The notes below the pieces were generated by a model. The model was not told the DNA's origin. It worked only from the letters and a program-made list of their open reading frames with translations, and ran no database searches. DNA of 63,360 bases from an uncultured Lachnospiraceae bacterium (GTDB lineage Bacteria; Bacillota; Clostridia; Lachnospirales; Lachnospiraceae). Location of the stretch: the NCBI GenBank assembly GCA_910584945.1, contig CAJUDY010000022.1, positions 1-63,360 on the forward strand, given 5' to 3'. Both the position numbers and the translations under genes were made by a program. Shown here in pieces: positions 52,623 to 61,182 of the stretch. Position 1 is the stretch's first letter, and each line of letters opens with the position of its first letter.

Positions 52623-54980
52623 GTTTTCCCCCTCCGCTTTGCCCCAGAACCTCTCCAGATATCCTCCGACCGAATCAATCCGGCAGCACTCGTGTTGTTC
52701 CCATTCTCTCGGGAATAATCTCTGATAGCTGCTGTTCAAAAACCGTTCGTCCATAAGAAGGATGACGCCCCGGTCTTCATCGGTCCTTATCACCCTTCCG
52801 GCTGACTGAAGCACTTTGTTCATACCCGGATACTGGTAGGCATACGCGAATCCATCCATTCCTTTCCGGTCAAAATATTCTCTTAGAATCTCCCGTTCTC
52901 TGCATACCATCGGGAGTCCGGTTCCGATGACCAGGGCTCCGATCAGTCTGTCGTTGACCAGATCGATGCCTTCGGAGAAAATCCCTCCCATCACACAGAA
53001 GGCCGCCAGGCTTTCCTTTCGTTCCTTTTCAAATTCCTCCAGAAACTGCTCCCGCTCCGCCTCGTCCATCCCGGAATCCTGCCGGATGCACAAAAGTCCC
53101 GGTTCCCCAAGGCACAGCGGAAATACCGCTTCCAGCATCTGATAGGACGGAAAAAACACCAGATAATTTCCCTTCTTCCCCTTTGTAGTCCTCAAAATAT
53201 AGTCTGCCATCCGCTGATACTCCTCCTCGCCCCGTCTCTTATACCGGCTGCTCACATCCGTTCCGATTAAAAGCAGGCGCTTCCCGGCGTCAAAAGGAGA
53301 CCTGGCGTAGACCGCATAGTCCTCCGGATCGCCGGTCAGCAGATCTTTGTAGTAGTTCACCGGCAGAAGCGTCGCGGAAAAAAAGATCGTAGAAAGTCCC
53401 CGGTCCAGACACAGCCTGAGATTCACCGCCGGGCGCACGCAGTAGAGCTGAATACGGAATCTTCCGTCCTCGCAAAGCTCCGTATAAATCTCATAATTCT
53501 CATCCAGCCGGTCACAGATGCCCAGAAAACTGCGCACCTCAAAGTAAAACTCCATCAGCTTTTTACGAAGCTCTTCGGATATCGGACGCTCCAGAAAATG
53601 ATCCATCTCGGACATCAGATGCAGAAGATGCATGGAAAAGCCCTCGATCTGCGTAAGCCTCTGAAATCCCGTCTCGCACTCCCGTTTCAGCGTCAGTAGA
53701 TAGCGGTTGCAGCGCTCCAGAGCTTGGGAAAGTACATCGCTCTTTCCACGGATCAACCGCTTCACCTCCAAAAATTCTTCTTTTACCAGTCTTGCGCTGT
53801 ACATGCTTCTTCCCCGCTCTACCAGGTTGTGGGCCTCGTCCACCAGAAAAAGATAGGACCCTTTCACACTTTCTCCAAAGAATCGCTTCAGGTACACTCT
53901 GGGATCGAACACATAATTATAATCACAGATCAGCACATCCACCCACAGCGCCAGATCCAGATTCAGTTCAAAAGGACAGACCTGATACTTATGGGCCTGG
54001 GCAAGCACCGCCTCCCTGGTCAGAGAATCCGGGCCGCAGGTCCACAGATCGTACACCGCATCATTGATCCGGTCAAAGTGCCCCCTGGCATAAGGACAGG
54101 CGTCCGGATTGCACTCGGTCTCCTCGCAGATGCAGAGCTTTTCCTTGGCGGTCAGCACTAGAGACTTCACACAGATCTGCTGCTCCCGGACGATATCCAA
54201 CGCGTCTCCCGCCACCGTCCGGGTAATCGTCCGGGCCGTCAGATAGAAAATCTTGTCCCCAAGCCCTTCTCCCATGGCCTTCAGAGCCGGAAACAGCGTG
54301 GAGAGCGTCTTCCCCACCCCCGTGGGCGCCTGGACGAACAGCCGCTTCTTCCTTAAAATGGTCCGGTATACATTCACGATCAGTTCCCGCTGCCCCTCCC
54401 GGTATTCATAAGGAAACGACATCTCCTGGAGCGACCGGTTACGCCGCTTCTTCCACTGGCTCTCAAATGACACCCACTTCTCATACTCCCTCATCAGCCC
54501 TTCAAACCACTCGCCAAGCTCCTGACAGGTATATTCCTTAGCAAACGTCCGGAGCTCCTCCGTATCCAGATTGGCATAAACCATGCGGACGCCGATCCGT
54601 TCCAGATCTTTCTGCTTCGCATATATAAAAGCATAGCACTTCGCCTGGGCCAGATGGACCGGCGCCGCCTCCTCCATCCGGCTCACATCTCCATAGGTCC
54701 CCTTGATTTCGTCCACAATCGTCCGGTCATCCTCTGTCCAGATCCCGTCCGCCCGTCCCTCTATACTGACCAGAATCTCCCCCAGCTCCACCGGATACTT
54801 AAGCACTACCTCCGCCTGATACGAAAGTCCCATCCGGCCCTGCAGTTTCCGATGCAGCCTGCTCCCCGCCTGCATAGCCTCCATCTCCCTGCGTCCCCCG
54901 TACCGGTTGTCCAGATCTCCGCTCCTCAGCAGAAATTCCACCAGATTTCTCACCGATATCCGAATCCGCGTCTCATCCAT
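52608..54980 (-). CDS. XPD/DinG-like Fe-S helicase with N-terminal nuclease-like domain
   Basis: 790 residues from the ATG at 54980 (GGAGGGG upstream). The first ~180 residues resemble a PD-(D/E)XK nuclease (GRADGIW, then VDEIKGTYGDV and AQAKCYAFIY). Then come Walker A APTGVGKTLSTLFP, a cysteine cluster (CICEETECNPDACPYARG) for a 4Fe-4S cluster, the DEAH box LVDEAHNL, FSATLLP and motif VI SAGRVIRTDED. This is the layout of Rad3-type DNA helicases of Clostridia. It is likely to act in DNA repair. No LexA box is seen upstream. Confidence 0.9.
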   Translation of the reverse strand: MDETRIRISVRNLVEFLLRSGDLDNRYGGRREMEAMQAGSRLHRKLQGRMGLSYQAEVVLKYPVELGEILVSIEGRADGIWTEDDRTIVDEIKGTYGDVSRMEEAAPVHLAQAKCYAFIYAKQKDLERIGVRMVYANLDTEELRTFAKEYTCQELGEWFEGLMREYEKWVSFESQWKKRRNRSLQEMSFPYEYREGQRELIVNVYRTILRKKRLFVQAPTGVGKTLSTLFPALKAMGEGLGDKIFYLTARTITRTVAGDALDIVREQQICVKSLVLTAKEKLCICEETECNPDACPYARGHFDRINDAVYDLWTCGPDSLTREAVLAQAHKYQVCPFELNLDLALWVDVLICDYNYVFDPRVYLKRFFGESVKGSYLFLVDEAHNLVERGRSMYSARLVKEEFLEVKRLIRGKSDVLSQALERCNRYLLTLKRECETGFQRLTQIEGFSMHLLHLMSEMDHFLERPISEELRKKLMEFYFEVRSFLGICDRLDENYEIYTELCEDGRFRIQLYCVRPAVNLRLCLDRGLSTIFFSATLLPVNYYKDLLTGDPEDYAVYARSPFDAGKRLLLIGTDVSSRYKRRGEEEYQRMADYILRTTKGKKGNYLVFFPSYQMLEAVFPLCLGEPGLLCIRQDSGMDEAEREQFLEEFEKERKESLAAFCVMGGIFSEGIDLVNDRLIGALVIGTGLPMVCREREILREYFDRKGMDGFAYAYQYPGMNKVLQSAGRVIRTDEDRGVILLMDERFLNSSYQRLFPREWEQHECCRIDSVGGYLERFWGKAEGENLKII

Positions 54981-55059
54981 CTTTACGTCCCCTCCCGATC
55001 CCGTCCTGTCTCTCACAGCTCCATTATACCAATCCCCCTCTCCCCTGACAACTGTACAC

Positions 55060-55095
55060 AGGAAAAAGGCAGTTCCACGGGAAGGAACTGCCTTT
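55060..55095 (-). terminator. Terminator of the HPr-like gene
   Basis: Minus-strand AAAGGCAGTTCC (55084-55095) pairs with GGAACTGCCTTT (55065-55076), followed by further T residues. Confidence 0.88.
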
Positions 55096-55138
55096 AAAGG
55101 GGGTATTTATAGGGTACAAAACATAGAAACTGGCTACT

Positions 55139-55363
55139 TTAAGCAACAACATACTTCTGCAGGAAATCCTCAAACTTCGGATTCTCCCCATGCCATCTAA
55201 CGGTCAGTATGTTGCTTAAATCCATACTCATCACGCCAAGAATGGATTTCGCATCAATCAAGATACGATTGTAATTCACATCAACGTCAAAGTCACATTC
55301 TGCTGCCGCATTCACAAAGCTGCTTACATCTTCTACACCAAGTCTGATCTTCGTCTCTCTCAT
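55139..55363 (-). CDS. HPr-like protein without the phospho-histidine
   Basis: 74 residues with the HPr fold pattern. The regulatory-serine region AKSILGVMSMDL (Ser40 here, equivalent to Ser46 of HPr) is present. The loop that should hold the phosphorylated histidine (HARPA) reads LGVEDVSSFVNAAA instead, and the only histidine is in WHGENP. It can therefore not act as a normal PTS phosphocarrier, but might be phosphorylated on serine or serve as a regulator. Such variants are frequent in Lachnospiraceae. Single gene with its own terminator. Confidence 0.85.
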   Translation of the reverse strand: MRETKIRLGVEDVSSFVNAAAECDFDVDVNYNRILIDAKSILGVMSMDLSNILTVRWHGENPKFEDFLQKYVVA

Positions 55364-55651
55364 CGCCTTTTAAAACCTCCAGGAAAAAAAGAAAACGTCG
55401 GTTACAAATTGTGTCTCTTTTTTTATGTTGTTGTGAGATTCATTATACTCATCTTTTTTTTCTTGTCAAATTCTGCCCTGACATTCCCGCTCCCAATATT
55501 CTGTATAAAATGCATAATTTCCCATAATTCTTATCCGTTTATTTTTATCGATTTAGCCGGTTTATCCGAAAAACCTCTCTGTTTTCCTTCACGACCTTTT
55601 CATTTTCAAGCCGCTTTTTTCGTTTTTCTTTTTTGCATTTTTTACAAAAAT
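55364..55651. other. AT-rich intergenic region
   Basis: About 290 bases rich in T-runs on the plus strand. It should hold the HPr-like gene promoter and the 3' end of the repair operon. No gene, repeat or clear hairpin could be supported. Confidence 0.45.
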
Positions 55652-56473
55652 TCAGGTTTTATGCATATTGGGGTTCCCGTGTTTTCCCCTCCTCCTTCGT
55701 TCCTCCGCTTCTTTGAATTCTGTCATAAAAGGACGGAATTTCTTCGGCAGAAAGGACGCCTGCAAAGAGGAATTAACCCGGGACGCAATCCCCACCGCCC
55801 GGTGGAACGTCTTCCAGAGCGTCGTGAAGGCTTCCTCCCGCTCCGACTCTGTTAAACCCCAAAAACGCTCCTCCTCCACCTCCTCCAGAAGAACCCAAGG
55901 GCCCTCCGCCCCGTGGAGCGCCGCCTTCTTCCTCTTCCGGTCGTAGATCATCCAGTGCTCCTTCGCCAGCCGGTCCGCAAAATGCGGGGCGATGAGCGCC
56001 AGTACATCCGATTCCGGATCGATCTCGGAAAAAAGCACGCCGTTCTCCATCTCCCGAAAACGCACAAACCCCATATAACGGTGGGCAATATGCCAGGCCT
56101 TCCGGCGCAGCTCGAACACCAGACGAACCTCCGGCTGAGTCAGCATTCGGCTGATCTCTCTTTCGTCCGGCAAAGCGAGTCCCAGCACGATCATCCGGTA
56201 GATCGCATCCGCTTTGCGGTCGTCCGGATAGGAGGCAGCATAGCCGATCATCTCATAGGCTTCCTCTCCCATGCGCGCCTTGATGGTGCGGAGCACCTTC
56301 TCCGCCTTCCCGGTATCCGGCTTTACCCCCGCATACTCGCAAAACAGCTCCAGATTCTCATTCTGTGCGGTTGCAAGCCGCACGTGGTCATGCCCCAGCC
56401 GGCTGTCCCAGGCGTCATAGACTCCGGTCATGATACCGGTGAGCGTATCCTCACACTGAAAAACGCGGATCAT
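55652..56473 (-). CDS. TIGR03915-type putative DNA repair protein
   Basis: 273 residues from the ATG at 56473, overlapping the radical SAM gene by 23 bases. Family features are FQCEDTLTGIMTGVYDAWDS at the N-terminus, AYEMIGYAASYPDDRKADAI, RRKAWHIAHRYMGFVRF and the C-terminal WKTFHRAVGIASRVNSSLQ. This family is always found beside the TIGR03916 radical SAM protein, and in some bacteria it is fused to a uracil-DNA-glycosylase-like domain. The reaction is not established. SOS control of the operon supports a DNA-repair role. Confidence 0.85.
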   Translation of the reverse strand: MIRVFQCEDTLTGIMTGVYDAWDSRLGHDHVRLATAQNENLELFCEYAGVKPDTGKAEKVLRTIKARMGEEAYEMIGYAASYPDDRKADAIYRMIVLGLALPDEREISRMLTQPEVRLVFELRRKAWHIAHRYMGFVRFREMENGVLFSEIDPESDVLALIAPHFADRLAKEHWMIYDRKRKKAALHGAEGPWVLLEEVEEERFWGLTESEREEAFTTLWKTFHRAVGIASRVNSSLQASFLPKKFRPFMTEFKEAEERRRRGKHGNPNMHKT

Positions 56474-57755
56474 CGAACAATGACAGCTGCACATAAGACG
56501 AGGAATCCCCCGTCGGCAGCTTCTCCTTTCCATCCAGTATATTTCTCAGGATGTAATCTTCCTGAAGCTTCACCGGATACATCTGTTTTCCCCCGCAGGT
56601 GATAAAGTAGACCGCCCGCTTCAGCACCACGCCCATTTTTTTCAGGTTGGTATAGTCCAGGGTTCCAAGTCTCCTGGCCCTGACGATCCGTCCGGCGGAC
56701 CGGTAACCGATCCCCGGAACCCGAAGAAGCGTGGGATAGTCGGCCTTTGTCACCTCCACCGGGAACTGCTCCAGGTGCCGAAGCGCCCAGTCGCACTTGG
56801 GATCCAGCAGCAGATTGAAGTCCGGCTTGTCCTTCGACAACAGTTCCTCTGTCTCAAATCCATAGAAGCGGAGCAGCCAGTCCGCCTGATAGAGCCGGTG
56901 TTCTCGAAGAAGCGGCGGGCCTCCGGGAAGGACAGGAAGCAGGCTGTCCTCATTCACCCGCAGAAAGGCGGAGTAAAACACCCGCTTCATCTCATACTTC
57001 TTATACATATGCTCCGCGACCTTCATGATCTGCCAGTCGCTTTCCCCGGTGGCCCCGATGATCATCTGGGTAGACTGCCCCGCCGGAACGAACTTCGGCG
57101 CATGGCGGTAGAGCGCCAGCTCATTTTTATTCTGCCTGCGGGTTTCCCTCACCTGGCGGATCGGCGCAAGCATCTTCGGGCGCTGCTTCTGGGGCGCCAG
57201 ATGCTTTAAGCCTTCCGCCGTAGGAAGCTCCAGATTTACGCTCATGCGGTCCGCCAGATATCCGGTGCGCTCGATCAGCTCCGGGTCGGCTCCCGGAATG
57301 GCCTTCACATGGATATAGCCCTGAAAATGATATTCTCTGCGCAGCTTGAAAAGCGTCTGATATAAGAGCTCCATGGTCACGTCGGGGCTCCCCACAATCC
57401 CGGAACTCAAGAACAGTCCTTCGATATAATTCCTCCGGTAAAAGCCGATGGTCAGCTCGCACACTTCCTCAGGGGTAAAAGACGTCCTGGGAATATCATT
57501 GCTCCGGCGGTTGATACAGTACCTGCAGTCGAAGATGCACTCATTGGTAAAAAGAATCTTCAAAAGAGAGATGCATCTCCCGTCCGCGCTGAAGCTGTGA
57601 CAGATCCCCGGCGTGATGCAGTTGCCGATCCCTCTTCCCCCATTCTCCCGCTCCACACCGCTGGACGTACAGGCCACATCATACTTTGCCGCATCCGCCA
57701 GTATCCGAAGCTTCTCATTCAATTCCATCTGCTGTTCGATCCGGTATTCCATCAT
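56451..57755 (-). CDS. Putative DNA modification/repair radical SAM protein (TIGR03916)
   Basis: 434 residues. The cluster motif is NECIFDCRYC (CxxxCxxC) near residue 75, following FSADGRCISLLKILF. A helix-hairpin-helix DNA-binding segment, LLRVPGIGYRSAGRIVRARR, lies near residue 350. The ATG at 57755 follows GGAGG; the next ATG (57752) is equally possible. The longer frame starting at 57800 would begin inside a LexA box and is rejected. First gene of a two-gene operon with the TIGR03915 partner. Confidence 0.9.
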   Translation of the reverse strand: MMEYRIEQQMELNEKLRILADAAKYDVACTSSGVERENGGRGIGNCITPGICHSFSADGRCISLLKILFTNECIFDCRYCINRRSNDIPRTSFTPEEVCELTIGFYRRNYIEGLFLSSGIVGSPDVTMELLYQTLFKLRREYHFQGYIHVKAIPGADPELIERTGYLADRMSVNLELPTAEGLKHLAPQKQRPKMLAPIRQVRETRRQNKNELALYRHAPKFVPAGQSTQMIIGATGESDWQIMKVAEHMYKKYEMKRVFYSAFLRVNEDSLLPVLPGGPPLLREHRLYQADWLLRFYGFETEELLSKDKPDFNLLLDPKCDWALRHLEQFPVEVTKADYPTLLRVPGIGYRSAGRIVRARRLGTLDYTNLKKMGVVLKRAVYFITCGGKQMYPVKLQEDYILRNILDGKEKLPTGDSSSYVQLSLFDDPRFSV

Positions 57756-57769
57756 TTTTCCTCCAAAAA

Positions 57770-57815
57770 GAACGTTTGTTCTATATATTATACAGAACAA
57801 ACGTTCTTATGTAAA
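57770..57815 (-). promoter_or_regulatory. SOS promoter with two LexA boxes
   Basis: Minus-strand TTTACA (57810-57815), a 17-base spacer and TATAAT (57787-57792). The spacer holds GAACGTTTGTTC (57795-57806), and just after the -10 box lies GAACAAACGTTC (57770-57781). Both fit GAAC-N4-GTTC, and they are reverse complements of one another. Two operators framing the -10 box suggest tight LexA repression. Confidence 0.9.
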
Positions 57816-57829
57816 GAGATATTTTAAAT

Positions 57830-58312
57830 TTAATCTTCATCCTCCTCTTCGAACTCTTTTTCCAGCTTTCTGCGCCGACGTTTCACAAAAGCCCCAGCCG
57901 CCGCAAGGCAGAGGAAGGTGAGACCTGCGGTAAAGATTCCGGAAATCAGAAGCGAAAGCACCGCGTCCAGCGGCTTTTGATAGTAGCCTCCCTCGATCCC
58001 CCGAATCAGCACCACGCCCATCGACGCCACGGCTGCCACCGCCGAATACTTCAGATAACTCCGAATCCCCGGACGGCTGATGTAATCAAAATGCCCGCCT
58101 TTCAGCTCTCCGATCACCGTCCCGACAGCCATCAGCATGAACACGATCCACTCCCCCGCCACCTGCAAAAAGGAAGCTCTCATCGCCAGAAGCTGTACAA
58201 AAATACTGACCAGAAGCGCCCAGAACGCAAACCAGAACATATAATGCTCCACCCGCATCATCTCCATCTCTTCCCTCTCATCCACAACCTTTTTCCATCT
58301 AAATATGCTCAT
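57830..58312 (-). CDS. DUF6773-like membrane protein
   Basis: About 160 residues with four hydrophobic spans (FWFAFWALLVSIFVQLLAM, GEWIVFMLMAVGTVIGEL, YSAVAAVASMGVVLI, AVLSLLISGIFTAGLTFLC) and a charged C-terminus rich in Arg, Lys and Glu. I take the ATG at 58312, six bases after GGAGGAGG. The gene overlaps the small XRE regulator upstream. Such helix-turn-helix plus membrane-protein pairs are common in Clostridia. The function is unknown. Confidence 0.75.
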   Translation of the reverse strand: MSIFRWKKVVDEREEMEMMRVEHYMFWFAFWALLVSIFVQLLAMRASFLQVAGEWIVFMLMAVGTVIGELKGGHFDYISRPGIRSYLKYSAVAAVASMGVVLIRGIEGGYYQKPLDAVLSLLISGIFTAGLTFLCLAAAGAFVKRRRRKLEKEFEEEDED

Positions 58313-58511
58313 TGTCATCCTCCTCCCAGAATATGTCGTCCAGTGTCTTATGAAGCGCCCTGCAGATATCCACACAAAGCCGCAGCGACGGATTAAACTT
58401 CCCCGCCTCAATCATCCCAATCGTCTGCCTCGTCACCCCCACCAACTCCGCCAGCTCCCCCTGCGACAAATCCATCCCCGCACGGGCCGCCTTCAACTTC
58501 AAATTCTTCAA
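58299..58511 (-). CDS. XRE-family helix-turn-helix regulator
   Basis: 70 residues, single DNA-binding domain: LKAARAGMDLSQGELAELVG, then VTRQTIGMIEAGKFNPSL, typical of the short YozG/Cro group. Overlaps the DUF6773-like gene by 14 bases and shares its promoter, suggesting it controls the pair. Confidence 0.92.
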   Translation of the reverse strand: MKNLKLKAARAGMDLSQGELAELVGVTRQTIGMIEAGKFNPSLRLCVDICRALHKTLDDIFWEEDDNEHI

Positions 58512-58595
58512 TCACATACCTCCTTGTCATAAAATCTCATATCCACCACTCTCCCTCATCCCCGGTTCTGCGCCCTTCCTCTCAACTGCAATCTT

Positions 58596-58624
58596 ATCCT
58601 ATCACAAACTATTCTTTTTGTCAA
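58596..58624 (-). promoter_or_regulatory. Promoter of the XRE-DUF6773 pair
   Basis: Minus-strand consensus TTGACA (58619-58624), a 17-base spacer and TAGGAT (58596-58601). It lies downstream of repeat element A copy 3, so that element is not in this transcript. Confidence 0.82.
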
Positions 58625-58692
58625 TTATATATTGCATTTTTGTATAATATATTTTACTTTTAGTCTTTCTCCAGACTCGAGTCCATCGTAAC

Positions 58693-58887
58693 CAGCCCAC
58701 ATAGGACCAATGTTCCTGAAGGACCCATTAAAGGGCACCGGCACTTAACAAATGCAAGCGGCATGCGCAGCATGAGTTTAGTACCCTAAAGGGCATAAAT
58801 ACCGCTGTGTCCCTTCCCTAAGTACCCCTTCGGGGCATAAACTCCCGCGGGGTCCGGAAGGAATATTGGTCCTGGGCGGGCGTCCGG
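58693..58887 (-). repeat. Structured dispersed element A, copy 3 (extended)
   Basis: CAGCCC at 58693 and GGGCGTCCGG at the end match the other copies. The closing stem AGGACCAATGTTCCT (58703-58717) pairs with AGGAATATTGGTCCT (58859-58873), one G-U pair in 15. Two additional ~20-base hairpins of the form GTACCC..GGGCATAAA are inserted at 58780-58800 and 58822-58842, which makes this copy about 45 bases longer. It lies 57 bases after the ppd stop codon. Confidence 0.82.
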
Positions 58888-58943
58888 GGCCCCAAAAGCA
58901 AAGAGCCCCGCAGACCATTTTCCCCTGCAGGACTCCAACATGT

Positions 58944-60065
58944 TTACACTTCTCTCAGATAGTGCATAAACCCCTCTTTATTTTCCCTCGCCGTCGTCGT
59001 CGGCCTTCCCAGGTCCTCCCTGCTCCCAATCGAGCACTTCACCTCCAGAAAACTGAGCGTCTCCAGCTCCTTCGCCTTCCGAAGCTCCAGATCCAGCTCC
59101 TCAAAACTTTCCGCCGACGCCGCGTAAGCATACCCGCAGGCCCTCGCGACACCCGTAAGGTCCACCGCACCCGCTGCCGTGGGCATCCCGCCCACCGTCT
59201 CATGAGCGCCGTTGTTGATGACCACATGGACCAGATTCGAAGGCTTTGCCGCCCCCAGCACCGCCATAGAACCCATATGCATCAGCACCGCGCCGTCTCC
59301 GTCCACGCACCAGATCTTCTGTTCGGGCTTCTGGGCCGCGATCCCCAGAGCGATGGAAGAACTGTGTCCCATGGACCCCACGGTCAGGAAATCATACTTG
59401 TGGCTCTGTCCGTTCTCCTCCCGGATCTCGAACAGCTCCCGGCTGGCCTTCCCGGTGGTGGACACGATGGGGTCCTCTCCTGCCGCCTGTACGATGTGGC
59501 GGATGATCTCCTCCCGGACCATCGTGTGTTCATTACGATAGACGACCTTTTCTTCAAAGATCAGAGCGTCTTTTCGGATCACAAAAGCCACGCTTTTCCC
59601 GCTCTCCAACATGGGCCGAAAGACGGTCATGGCAGAACGAAGCTCTTCCTCCGTGGTCTCCTTTCCCACGATACAGGTCCGGATATCCATGTCCTCCAGA
59701 AGCCGCACTGTCACCTCTCCCTGATAGATATGCTGAGGCTCGTCATGGACCCCCGGCTCTCCCCGCCATCCGACCACAAAGATCACCGGAATCCCGTACA
59801 CCTTGTCGTTCAGCAAAGAAGCCACCGGGTTGATCATGTTTCCCTCTCCGGAGTTCTGCATGTAAACCACCGGAACTTTTCCCGTGGCCAGATGATAGCC
59901 TGCTGCCAGCGCCGTACAGTTTCCCTCGTTGGCCCCGATCATATGGTGCCTGGGGTCAATTCCATAGGTATGCATCAGATAATTGCAGAGGGCCTTGAGC
60001 TGGGAATCGGGCACTCCCGCGTAATAGTCCGCTCCAAGTATTTCCGTAAATGTTTCTACTTTCAT
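58944..60065 (-). CDS. ppd: Phosphonopyruvate decarboxylase
   Basis: Thiamine-diphosphate enzyme that decarboxylates phosphonopyruvate to phosphonoacetaldehyde, pulling the unfavourable PEP mutase reaction forward. 373 residues: AGVPDSQLKALCNYLM and the ThDP-activating Glu in GANEGNCTALAAGYHLATGK near residue 45, VVGWRGEPGVHDEPQHI, and the ThDP/Mg motif CVDGDGAVLMHMGS with NNGAHETVGGMPT. Last gene of the phosphonate operon, overlapping the reductase gene by four bases. Confidence 0.96.
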   Translation of the reverse strand: MKVETFTEILGADYYAGVPDSQLKALCNYLMHTYGIDPRHHMIGANEGNCTALAAGYHLATGKVPVVYMQNSGEGNMINPVASLLNDKVYGIPVIFVVGWRGEPGVHDEPQHIYQGEVTVRLLEDMDIRTCIVGKETTEEELRSAMTVFRPMLESGKSVAFVIRKDALIFEEKVVYRNEHTMVREEIIRHIVQAAGEDPIVSTTGKASRELFEIREENGQSHKYDFLTVGSMGHSSSIALGIAAQKPEQKIWCVDGDGAVLMHMGSMAVLGAAKPSNLVHVVINNGAHETVGGMPTAAGAVDLTGVARACGYAYAASAESFEELDLELRKAKELETLSFLEVKCSIGSREDLGRPTTTARENKEGFMHYLREV

Positions 60066-61177
60066 CGAATCGTTTCTGCTCCTCTCAAAATCTGGCGGTA
60101 CAGCCGCTCCAGGGTCTCCGTGCGAAGAAGCACGGGATTGTTCTTCAGCCGGTCCGGGTTGACGGAATGCTTTAAAAGCTCCATCTCCTCTTCATCTCTT
60201 AAAACAGGAACTTCCAGAGCAAGCTCCTGGAGAAAAGCCCGGTATTTTTCCACCGCCGCTTCCGCATTCTCGCAGTCCATCACCCGGGCGAGGTTTTGGA
60301 ACATTTCTCTCAGATAGGACGCTCCTCTCGGATCGATGCAGTCTTCCGTATGAGCCGTCATATAGGGCCAGAGGGCCGCCACGCAGAGGGCCGCCGCATG
60401 TCCGTGAGCGAGACCGTAGAGGGTGGTCAGCTTATAGCACATGGCGTGGCCCGCCGTGGTCTGGGTGAGATTGATGGCCTGTCCCGCCGTGTTGGAGGCC
60501 AGAAGCATCCCGGCATTGCCCTCCGGTTTGTTCGCAAGATACGCGTCCTTCCAGCGGAACACCTCCTGAATCGCCCGGGCCGCGTACGACTGGCTCTCCT
60601 CTGTAGCATTCACGGACCAGTAGGACTCCAACGCATGGCAGAGAGCGTCCAGCATGGTCGCCTTCTTCTGATATTCTGGAAGGCTCAGAAGCAAGGACGG
60701 CTCCAGAAGCACGTACTTTGGTATTCCGCTTACATGAGCCACCGACTGCTTGTTTCCTTCGTAATAGATCACCGCAAAGCGGGTGGCCTCGCTCCCAGTT
60801 CCCGCTGTGGTGGGAATGGTCAGAAACGGAATCTCATTGTTCCGGATTTCCTGCTTCAGATAAAGGGTTTCCGGGTCCATGTTCCAGAACCATTTGATGC
60901 ATTTTGCCACGTCCATGGCGCTGCCGCCCCCTGCCGCGATCAGAAAATCGCACTGATGTTCTAAAAAAGTCCGGACACCTTCTACTACGGACTCGTACTT
61001 CGGATTCGGCGCAAAGTCCGAGAATTCTGTAAGCCTGGCCCCCGCTTCTTTTACATATGCACACAGTTCCTGATAGAGCGCCTGTCTGCGGAAGGAATTC
61101 CCGCACACCAAAAGTACCGACGCCGCTTTCTCTTCCTTCAATACCTTTTCGATCTCTTTTTTCTTTTCCAGTATCAT
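60062..61177 (-). CDS. Phosphonoacetaldehyde reductase (iron-type alcohol dehydrogenase)
   Basis: Group III metal-dependent alcohol dehydrogenase, 371 residues from the ATG at 61177 (GGAGGAGG upstream). The nucleotide-binding motif is AAGGGSAMDVAKCIKW. Other family motifs are PTTAGTGSEATRFAVIY and the metal histidines in DALCHALESYW and GLAHGHAAALC. Between pepM and ppd, this type reduces phosphonoacetaldehyde to 2-hydroxyethylphosphonate, as PhpC/FomC do. The absence of an aminotransferase favours hydroxyethyl- over aminoethylphosphonate. Confidence 0.88.
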   Translation of the reverse strand: MILEKKKEIEKVLKEEKAASVLLVCGNSFRRQALYQELCAYVKEAGARLTEFSDFAPNPKYESVVEGVRTFLEHQCDFLIAAGGGSAMDVAKCIKWFWNMDPETLYLKQEIRNNEIPFLTIPTTAGTGSEATRFAVIYYEGNKQSVAHVSGIPKYVLLEPSLLLSLPEYQKKATMLDALCHALESYWSVNATEESQSYAARAIQEVFRWKDAYLANKPEGNAGMLLASNTAGQAINLTQTTAGHAMCYKLTTLYGLAHGHAAALCVAALWPYMTAHTEDCIDPRGASYLREMFQNLARVMDCENAEAAVEKYRAFLQELALEVPVLRDEEEMELLKHSVNPDRLKNNPVLLRTETLERLYRQILRGAETIR

Positions 61178-61182
61178 CTTTG

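Noticed and set aside
58866..60317. 483-codon plus-strand frame opposite ppd
   Set aside because: Shadow of ppd and the reductase gene; no start signals.
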